From NCBI RefSeq assembly GCF_900109935.1, contig NZ_FOBV01000002.1:620001-684000 (forward strand): a stretch of 64,000 bases of DNA, read 5' to 3'. Positions 57,805-64,000 of this stretch are shown here, in pieces. The translations under genes and the position numbers were made by a program. A model generated the notes under the pieces. That model saw nothing but the letters and a program-made list of their open reading frames with translations, made no database searches and was not told the DNA's origin. This DNA is from Chryseobacterium taichungense (lineage in GTDB: Bacteria > Bacteroidota > Bacteroidia > Flavobacteriales > Weeksellaceae). Position 1 is the stretch's first letter; each line of letters opens with the position of its first letter.

Positions 57805-57840
57805 AAAAAAGGCTGCCCCAACTTTTAGGACAGCCTTTTT
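57805..57840. terminator. Terminator of uvrA / end of repeat unit
   Basis: AAAAAGGCTG and CC pair with GG and CAGCCTTTTT. Bidirectional; 6 bp before the uvrA stop codon. Confidence 0.85.
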
Positions 57841-57845
57841 TAAAT

Positions 57846-60638
57846 TTATTGTTCCAGCTTTTCTCTGATATACTTGGCTGTGTAAGATTTTTTGTCATTT
57901 GCCAGCTCTTCCGGTGTTCCGGTGAATACCACTTCACCACCATGTTTTCCCGCTTCAGGACCGATATCAATGATGTAATCTGCACATTTGATGATATCCG
58001 GCTGATGCTCGATCACAATGACAGAATGTCCAAGATCAATTAATGCCTGCAAAGATTTCAGTAATTTCTTGATATCATGGAAGTGCAGACCTGTCGAAGG
58101 TTCATCAAAAATAAACAGCGTCTTATCAGTAGTAACCCCTTTTACCAGGAATGAGGCCAGCTTCACACGTTGCGCTTCACCTCCGGAAAGAGTCGAAGAA
58201 CTCTGTCCCAGCTGCAGGTATCCGAGTCCTACTTCCTGTAGCGGTTTCAGCTTGGTTACAATTTTATCTTCATGATTATCTTTAAAAAACTCAAGGGCAT
58301 CGTCTACCGTCATGTGAAGAATATCGGAGATATTCTTTTCGTCATATTTGACTTCAAGAATTTCGTTCTTAAAACGGGTTCCTTTACAGACTTCACACTG
58401 AAGCTCAATATCAGCCATAAACTGCATCGATACATTGATGACTCCTTCGCCTTTACATTCATCACATCTTCCGCCATCTACGTTGAAGGAGAAATGTTTA
58501 GGCTTATATCCCATCATTTTTGCTACTTTCTGCTTGGCAAACAAATCCCTGATGTCATCGTATGCTTTCAGATAGGTAACAGGATTTGAACGTGAAGATT
58601 TTCCTATGGGGTTCTGATCGATCAGTTCGATATGCTTAATCAGCTTTTTTGGAAACTCAACCGAATCGTAATCTCCTTTCTTTCCGCCCATACCCAGCTG
58701 AATCTGGATATCATTGGTAAGAATTTCTTTCATTAAAGTCGACTTTCCACTACCGGAAACTCCTGAAATGACAACAAGATTTTCCAACGGAACATCTACA
58801 TCTACATTTTTGAGATTATTCTGTCGGGCGCCTCTGATGTTAATCCATTCTTTTGCTTTCCTTCGGTCCTTGGGAATTTCTATCTCCAGTCTTCCGGTAA
58901 GGTATTTAGATGTTAAAGTATCAGCATTTTTAAGCTCTTTATAATCTCCCGCAAATACCAGTTCACCTCCTAAATATCCTGCTTCAGGGCCGATATCAAT
59001 AATATAATCTGCGGCTTTCATTACATCTTCATCATGCTCCACAACAATTACGGTATTGCCTAAGTCGCGCAGATTTTTCAAAACTCCGATAAGATTTTCC
59101 GTATCTCTGGAATGCAGTCCGATCGAAGGTTCATCCAGAATATAAATGGAACCCACCAGCGAACTTCCCAAACTTGTAGCAAGATTGATTCTCTGGCTTT
59201 CTCCTCCCGAAAGGGTATTGGAGGTACGGTTAAGCGTTAAATATCCCAACCCAACTTTTAATAAAAATTCAATACGGGTAGTGATTTCATAAAGCAATCT
59301 TTTGGCTACTTCCTGATCATGTTCTGATAATTTTAAACTGTTAATCAAAGGGAACAGTTCATCCAAAGGAAGCTCAATCATCGACTGGATATTATGTCCG
59401 TCGATCTTTACCCAGGTTGTTTCTTCACGCAGTCTTAATCCTTCGCAGGTAGGGCAGAGGGTTTTTCCACGGTATCTGGAAAGCATCACCCGGTACTGTA
59501 TTTTATAAAGATTTTCTTCCAGCATTCTGAAGAAGTTGTCGATGGATGGGAATGTGCTTTTGCCGTCACCTTTCCAAAGGTATTTCTTCTGTTCCTTAGT
59601 CAGCTGATGATAAGGTTTATGAATCGGAAAATCTTTTGCTTTTTTGATGAAATCTTTCTTCCATTCGCTCATGCTTTCTCCTCTCCATGAAGCTACCGCA
59701 TCTTCGAAAATAGATAAAGCTTTATTGGGAATTACCAGATCTTCATCAATACCGATCACTTTACCGTAGCCTTCACAGGTCGGACAGGCACCATAAGGAT
59801 TATTAAAACTGAAAAAGTGAATATTCGGTTCCAGGAACTCTATGCCATCAAGTTCAAATTTGTTGGAGAATTCTTTTGTTGCTCCTGTATCTGTATTTTT
59901 CAGATAACAGTATCCGCGACCTTCATAAAATGCCATCTGTATGGAATCCGCAAGACGCTGCAGGAAGCTTTCATCTTCCTCGTAAGAAAAACGGTCGATC
60001 ATGAGATTGATTTCCATTCCTTTTTCGGGAGTAAATCCGAAGCTTTCCAGATCTTCAATTCCTGCTACATTACCGTTGATCTCAAGTCTTGTAAATCCGG
60101 CAAGCTTGAGAATATTAAGATTTTCTGCAAAGTTTTCTGCATCATATTCGTAAGGAGCCGTGAGTAAAAATGATGAATCTTTTTTTGAATCTTTAATAAA
60201 ATCTACCACATCAGAAACCGAATCTTTCTTTACTTCTTCACCTGAAACGGGAGAAAATGTTTTCCCGATCCTTGCAAAAAGAAGCTTCAGATAATCGTAA
60301 ATTTCCGTTGAAGTCCCCACCGTTGACCTCGGGTTTGAGGAAATTACTTTCTGCTGAATAGCAATGGAAGGGGCGAGCCCTTTAATATCATCAACCTTAG
60401 GCTTTTCGAGCTTGCCTAAAAACTGACGTGCATAAGAGCTGAGACTCTCTACATATCTTCTTTGTCCTTCCGCATAAATCGTATCAAAAGCCAATGAAGA
60501 TTTTCCGCTTCCGGAAACTCCTGTGATGACAATCAGTTTATTTTTAGGGATGAGAACATCGATGTGTTTCAGATTGTTAAGGTGTGCATTCTTAACGAAA
60601 ATCTGTTTTTTAATATCTATATCTGTTGTATTAGCCAT
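57846..60638 (-). CDS. uvrA: Excinuclease ABC subunit A
   Basis: A 930-residue DNA damage sensor of nucleotide excision repair. Two ABC ATPase modules: Walker A GVSGSGKSSLAFDTIYAEGQ (about 40-59) and GVSGSGKSTLMKEI (about 630), signatures LSGGESQRINLA and LSGGEAQRVKLA. Zinc Cys pairs: CPTCEGYG, CPTCEGL, CDECKGEG and CEVCKG. Normal length. Acts with UvrB/UvrC on lesions. Single gene with its own terminator. Confidence 0.97.
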   Translation of the reverse strand: MANTTDIDIKKQIFVKNAHLNNLKHIDVLIPKNKLIVITGVSGSGKSSLAFDTIYAEGQRRYVESLSSYARQFLGKLEKPKVDDIKGLAPSIAIQQKVISSNPRSTVGTSTEIYDYLKLLFARIGKTFSPVSGEEVKKDSVSDVVDFIKDSKKDSSFLLTAPYEYDAENFAENLNILKLAGFTRLEINGNVAGIEDLESFGFTPEKGMEINLMIDRFSYEEDESFLQRLADSIQMAFYEGRGYCYLKNTDTGATKEFSNKFELDGIEFLEPNIHFFSFNNPYGACPTCEGYGKVIGIDEDLVIPNKALSIFEDAVASWRGESMSEWKKDFIKKAKDFPIHKPYHQLTKEQKKYLWKGDGKSTFPSIDNFFRMLEENLYKIQYRVMLSRYRGKTLCPTCEGLRLREETTWVKIDGHNIQSMIELPLDELFPLINSLKLSEHDQEVAKRLLYEITTRIEFLLKVGLGYLTLNRTSNTLSGGESQRINLATSLGSSLVGSIYILDEPSIGLHSRDTENLIGVLKNLRDLGNTVIVVEHDEDVMKAADYIIDIGPEAGYLGGELVFAGDYKELKNADTLTSKYLTGRLEIEIPKDRRKAKEWINIRGARQNNLKNVDVDVPLENLVVISGVSGSGKSTLMKEILTNDIQIQLGMGGKKGDYDSVEFPKKLIKHIELIDQNPIGKSSRSNPVTYLKAYDDIRDLFAKQKVAKMMGYKPKHFSFNVDGGRCDECKGEGVINVSMQFMADIELQCEVCKGTRFKNEILEVKYDEKNISDILHMTVDDALEFFKDNHEDKIVTKLKPLQEVGLGYLQLGQSSSTLSGGEAQRVKLASFLVKGVTTDKTLFIFDEPSTGLHFHDIKKLLKSLQALIDLGHSVIVIEHQPDIIKCADYIIDIGPEAGKHGGEVVFTGTPEELANDKKSYTAKYIREKLEQ

Positions 60639-60774
60639 AGTAAAATTAAGACTAACAAAATTACGAAATTCTGATGGATTTTTTTATGCAATTAAAGCTA
60701 AATTACGACACGTTATCATCATTATATTCTCCATGTATTGTTTTGATACCATAGAATTATTTAAATTGCACAGA
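60639..60774. other. Divergent promoter region between uvrA and the TonB receptor gene
   Basis: AT-rich, no ORF. It should hold the uvrA promoter (minus strand). Confidence 0.4.
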
Positions 60775-60782
60775 TAAATTTG
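60775..60782 (+). promoter_or_regulatory. -7 element before the structured leader
   Basis: TAAATTTG fits TAnnTTTG. It would start a transcript about 60790 carrying the leader hairpins and the receptor gene at 60964. Confidence 0.5.
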
Positions 60783-60802
60783 CAACAGAATGAGAAAGTT
60801 TT

Positions 60803-60913
60803 TCAGAGATCTGATTGCACATTTGATGAGAAAGCGCTAACAACGATATTTCCCACATGCAGTTTTACCCAACTGCATTTTTTTATGACAACTATCATTT
60901 GTAGGTGTTAGCG
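60803..60913 (+). promoter_or_regulatory. Structured leader with internal terminator (candidate attenuator or riboswitch)
   Basis: TCAGA-GA-TCTGA (60803-60814) is a small hairpin. ATGCAGTT (60857-60864), loop TTACCC, AACTGCAT (60871-60878) is followed by T residues: an intrinsic terminator 85 bp before the receptor start codon. CGCTAACA (60835-60842) is the exact inverse complement of TGTTAGCG (60906-60913), enclosing the terminator. I could not match it to a known riboswitch class. Confidence 0.5.
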
Positions 60914-60963
60914 AACTCCACTACTTTTGGGCTCAGTAAAAATAACCGGTATAATTTTAAGGT

Positions 60964-62775
60964 ATGATCAAAAAAGCAGGAAGTATTTTTTTTCTCGGAA
61001 CATTGTTTTTCGCACACGCACAGGAAAAATCAACTGATATAGAAACTATTGAAATTCAGGGAAAACTTTTTTCCACGCCGTATAAAAGCGCGAATCAAAA
61101 CATTACCGTTATCACCAAAGAGGAAATTCTCAATTCTCCTGCGCAAAGTATCGACGAAGTGCTGCAACAGATTGCCGGAATGGACATCAGAAGGAGAGGT
61201 GCTAACGGCGTACAAAGTGATATTGGTTTCCGGGGAAGTTCTTTTGAACAGGTTCTTTTACTCCTGAACGGAATCAGGATGAATGATTCACAAACCGGTC
61301 ACAACACCATGAATCTGCCTGTCGACCTTGATGATGTAGAAAGAATAGAAGTTATTAAAGGTCCTGCAGCAAGACGTTTCGGACAAAATGCCTATGCGGG
61401 CGTTATCAATGTTATTACAAAAACAGATCCGGGAAAAAGAGTGAGAGTAAAAGCTGAAGCCGGAGATTACGAAACGTATGGTTTAGGCCTGAATGCCCAG
61501 CTGGGAAATGAAAAATTCTCAAATTCTTTACAGGTCAATTCTTCCGGTTCGCAGGGATATATGTACAATACCGATTATGAAATCAGAAATGTTTTTTATC
61601 AAAGTAAGCTTAACATTAAAGATGGAGATATAAGACTTCAGGCGGGCTTTTCTGAAAAGAAATTCGGTGCCAATGGCTTTTATTCCTCAAAAGCTGCCAC
61701 AGAACAATATGAAGAAACACAGGCTTCCATCGTAAGTCTGGCTCATCAACAAACCTTTGGAAAATTAAAATTAAACTCAAACGTATATTGGAGAAGAGGG
61801 CAGGATATGTATCTCTATAACAGGGAAAAACCTGAAGTCTACCGAAATATGCATATTGGTAATAATGTGGGCGGAGAAGTGAATTCCAGCTATCAATGGG
61901 GATTGGGAACTACAGGAATTGGCGTAGAGGTAAGAAAGGAATTTCTTGCAAGCAATAACCTTGGAGAGAGAAACCGGTTTGTTTCCCAGGTTTTCTTTGA
62001 ACATCATTTTTCACTGCTGAACAACAAACTAAACATCAGTCCGGGAATTTCATGGGCAAATTATTCTAATGAAGGAAACTTTTTTTATCCCGGTTTAGAC
62101 GTTGGCTACAGCTTTGACCAGAACAATAAAATTTATGGAAACATTGCAAAAGTTCACAGAATTCCATCCTTCACAGATCTGTATTATGTAAGCAAAACCG
62201 AGCAAGGTAATCAGAATTTATTGCCTGAAAATGCGGTTTATGCCGAAATAGGTTATCAGTTTCAGACAAAAAATATACTGGCAAAACTGAGCGGATTCCT
62301 GAGAGATTCTGATAATGCCATCGACTGGACCAAAATAAGTAACAACGACCCGGTATGGTATGCCCAGAATATCAGAGAAACCACAATCAAAGGGATTGAA
62401 GCAGAGATAAATCATCGCATCAACAACTGGCTGAAATACACGGTCAGCTATACTTATCTGGATAATAAATTAAATAAACCCGGTGATTTTTTGGCAAGGT
62501 ATGCTCTGGATAATTTAAAACATCAGTTCATTACAAAACTGGAAACAAGATTTTTGAAAAATTTTACTAATGAAGTTATTTATCGTTATAATGAAAGATT
62601 GAATAGCGGCAGTTATAACCTTTTGGATGATAAATTAAGTTTTGTTAAAACAGACTTTTCGATATATATTCTTATTAATAATTTAACAAATACTTCATAT
62701 ACAGAAACATTTGGTGTTGCAATGCCTCAAAGATGGTTCCATATTGGGTTATCTTATAATATCAATATTAAATAA
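60964..62775 (+). CDS. TonB-dependent receptor (BtuB-like size)
   Basis: A 603-residue outer membrane receptor. Signal peptide KKAGSIFFLGTLFFAHAQ; plug with TVITKEEILNSPAQSIDEVL, IQSDIGFRGSSFEQ-type segment VLLLLNGIRMNDSQTGHNTM and DVERIEVIKGPAARRFGQNA, YAGVINVITKT; then a barrel ending FHIGLSYNINIK. The short length and single plug resemble cobalamin/siderophore receptors rather than SusC. Ligand unknown. A structured leader with terminator precedes it, suggesting ligand- or metabolite-dependent control. Confidence 0.9.
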   Translation: MIKKAGSIFFLGTLFFAHAQEKSTDIETIEIQGKLFSTPYKSANQNITVITKEEILNSPAQSIDEVLQQIAGMDIRRRGANGVQSDIGFRGSSFEQVLLLLNGIRMNDSQTGHNTMNLPVDLDDVERIEVIKGPAARRFGQNAYAGVINVITKTDPGKRVRVKAEAGDYETYGLGLNAQLGNEKFSNSLQVNSSGSQGYMYNTDYEIRNVFYQSKLNIKDGDIRLQAGFSEKKFGANGFYSSKAATEQYEETQASIVSLAHQQTFGKLKLNSNVYWRRGQDMYLYNREKPEVYRNMHIGNNVGGEVNSSYQWGLGTTGIGVEVRKEFLASNNLGERNRFVSQVFFEHHFSLLNNKLNISPGISWANYSNEGNFFYPGLDVGYSFDQNNKIYGNIAKVHRIPSFTDLYYVSKTEQGNQNLLPENAVYAEIGYQFQTKNILAKLSGFLRDSDNAIDWTKISNNDPVWYAQNIRETTIKGIEAEINHRINNWLKYTVSYTYLDNKLNKPGDFLARYALDNLKHQFITKLETRFLKNFTNEVIYRYNERLNSGSYNLLDDKLSFVKTDFSIYILINNLTNTSYTETFGVAMPQRWFHIGLSYNINIK

Positions 62776-62826
62776 TTGTTAATTGATAATGAATTAAAGT
62801 TAATATTAAGAAATTGTTAATTCATT

Positions 62827-62834
62827 TACATTTG
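62827..62834 (+). promoter_or_regulatory. -7 element of the DUF2490 gene
   Basis: TACATTTG fits TAnnTTTG, 16 bp before the ATG at 62851. Confidence 0.6.
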
Positions 62835-62850
62835 CAAAAATTTTTTTTGA

Positions 62851-63573
62851 ATGAAACTGTCAGTAGCCTTAGGTCTGAGTTTATTTTTAAGTACAATATT
62901 TATCAAAGCGCAGGAACATATTTCCAGCTTTAATGCACTGACGATAACTTATAAATTTCATCCGAAGTTTTTTCTATATGCAGAAGGCCAATCGAGAGGG
63001 ATTGAAGAATATACGTATCCTGATTATTACGAAATAAAAGGTGGATTGGGATATAATCTTACCAAAAACCACAAGCCTTTTGTCGGGTTGGGGAGATATG
63101 CCACCTATAAAGATCACGCGATCAATAAAGAGGAATTCAGAATCTGGCTTCAGGATGTCATTGATTTCAAAAAAGGTGTTGTGAAATTTGAAAACCGATT
63201 CCGTGCGGAAAAATCGTGGTTTTACGAGCCTCAAACAGATAAAAATTCGCAGAGAATGCGTTACCGTTATCGTCTGAATATTTCGGTTCCTTTAAATGCG
63301 AAAAAAATAGGCCCTAAAACTTTGTTTGCCAATGCTTATGATGAAATATTCATTGTATCTCCTATAAAACCTGCTTTTGCAAGAAACAGGGTATATGGAG
63401 GTTTAGGATACCAGATCGATGAAAACTTCGGTGTTCTGGGCGGATATTTGTGGCAAAGAGAATTTGATGCAAAAGGCAATAAAAACTTTCATTTTGTATA
63501 CCTTGCTTTAAATATCAATATTGATGATACAAATCCTCCTGCCAAAACTTACCATTTTCCGGGAGCCGATTAA
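62851..63573 (+). CDS. DUF2490 family outer membrane beta-barrel protein
   Basis: A 240-residue protein with signal peptide (LSVALGLSLFLSTIFIKAQ). Amphipathic strands with DUF2490 features: YKFHPKFFLYAEGQSRGIEE, YYEIKGGLGYNLTKNHKPFV, FENRFRAEKSW and RNRVYGGLGYQIDENFGVLG. Predicted small outer membrane barrel of unknown function. The 3' end overlaps the opposing gene by 59 bp. Confidence 0.82.
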   Translation: MKLSVALGLSLFLSTIFIKAQEHISSFNALTITYKFHPKFFLYAEGQSRGIEEYTYPDYYEIKGGLGYNLTKNHKPFVGLGRYATYKDHAINKEEFRIWLQDVIDFKKGVVKFENRFRAEKSWFYEPQTDKNSQRMRYRYRLNISVPLNAKKIGPKTLFANAYDEIFIVSPIKPAFARNRVYGGLGYQIDENFGVLGGYLWQREFDAKGNKNFHFVYLALNINIDDTNPPAKTYHFPGAD

Positions 63574-64000
63574 CCGATTTCTCAAGTTTCACCTGGAAAC
63601 CGATGAGTTGCTCTTTGCTGAAGATGTACGCTTTATTTAATAGGTTGCGATATTCTCCAACAAAAGAGAATAAAGATTCTACTTCTTTCATAATGTATTT
63701 ATCATGATTAAAATATATGTATTCGGAATCTATAAAATCTATAATCAGTTTTTTGTTTTCGGACGTTAAAAAATCTTTGTATGATGATTCTTCGTTAAAT
63801 TTCTTCAGAACATCTTTAAAAGCTTTTTCTTTTTTAAGTAAAATGCTTCTTTTTTTACGGATTTCTTCTACAGGTAAAGTTACCGTCATAAACGCTAATC
63901 CTTCAGCGAAATGATTTAGTACATTTTCATACATATCGTATTCACGATTAATTGAGGCAAATGTGAGATATGTGTTTTTAAGAATTTCCTTATCCGCATC
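63515..64000 (-). CDS. Unrecognised helical protein, 5' part beyond the window
   Basis: The minus-strand frame is open from the window edge (TYLTFASINREYDMYENVLN precedes an internal Met at 63934), so at least 161 C-terminal residues are visible and the start is outside. The protein is charged and helical (PVEEIRKKRSILLKKEKAFK; FIDSEYIYFNHDKYIMKEVE), with no signal or motif that I recognise. It converges with, and overlaps, the DUF2490 gene. Confidence 0.6.
   Translation of the reverse strand, partial: DADKEILKNTYLTFASINREYDMYENVLNHFAEGLAFMTVTLPVEEIRKKRSILLKKEKAFKDVLKKFNEESSYKDFLTSENKKLIIDFIDSEYIYFNHDKYIMKEVESLFSFVGEYRNLLNKAYIFSKEQLIGFQVKLEKSVNRLPENGKFWQEDLYHQY

Overview
The window looks like chromosomal DNA of a Bacteroidota bacterium of the Flavobacteriia, most likely Chryseobacterium or a close relative (Weeksellaceae). 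This is inferred from gene content and signals, not from a search. The DNA is AT-rich. Promoters carry the Bacteroidota -7 element TAnnTTTG, twice with a TTG exactly 20 nt upstream. The gene set includes a type 9 secretion tail, TonB-dependent receptors, a short primary sigma factor, DUF4294, DUF4286 and DUF2490 proteins, bacillithiol enzymes and subtype iii type VI secretion genes. No rRNA, tRNA or CRISPR array was found.

Layout. 0-10.5 kb: end of a GH13 amylase, a secreted T9SS protein, a TPR/HTH membrane sensor, a HAD phosphatase, small unknown genes, a LuxR regulator, and an alpha-oxoamine synthase with a TetR regulator. 10.6-18.7 kb: housekeeping genes. dnaX is split by an A10 tract. The DAHP synthase/chorismate mutase gene is preceded by a leader ORF packed with aromatic codons. 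rsgA, ndk, rpe, an M42 peptidase and DUF4294 follow. 18.7-31.5 kb: NUDIX, LacI plus fructokinase, a double-glycine peptide, tiny lipoproteins, gyrA, nicotinamidase, a bacillithiol cluster and three Crp/Fnr regulators. 31.5-41.2 kb: a co-directional stress cluster (KGG protein, DUF892 ferritin-like protein, large catalase, alcohol dehydrogenase, CinA-like protein, two SDRs, FAD/Rieske oxidoreductase, DUF6766).

41.2-44.5 kb is accessory DNA: three tandem 274-bp structured repeats, a MITE-like element, a 22-bp periodic palindrome array, one truncated and two intact XRE regulators, and a SymE toxin. 44.5-50.6 kb: kdsA, a TonB-dependent receptor, DUF3347, the primary sigma factor and an S1/P1 nuclease. 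51.2-54.3 kb: three type VI genes (tssG, tssN, tssK) without the rest of the machine. 54.3-64 kb: a class V aminotransferase, an IS110-family element inside a palindromic repeat, uvrA, a TonB-dependent receptor with a structured leader, DUF2490, and an incomplete gene at the edge.

The most informative object is the IS110 element (56147-57333). Its empty target site can be rebuilt exactly. Its 204-bp left end holds two hairpins whose loops carry segments matching both target halves and both element ends, as expected for a bridge RNA. Joining its ends would create a TTG-N20-TAGATTTG promoter absent from the integrated form. Other leads are the dnaX slippage site, the aromatic leader peptide, a candidate attenuator before a TonB receptor, the double-glycine peptide, and several structured repeat families.
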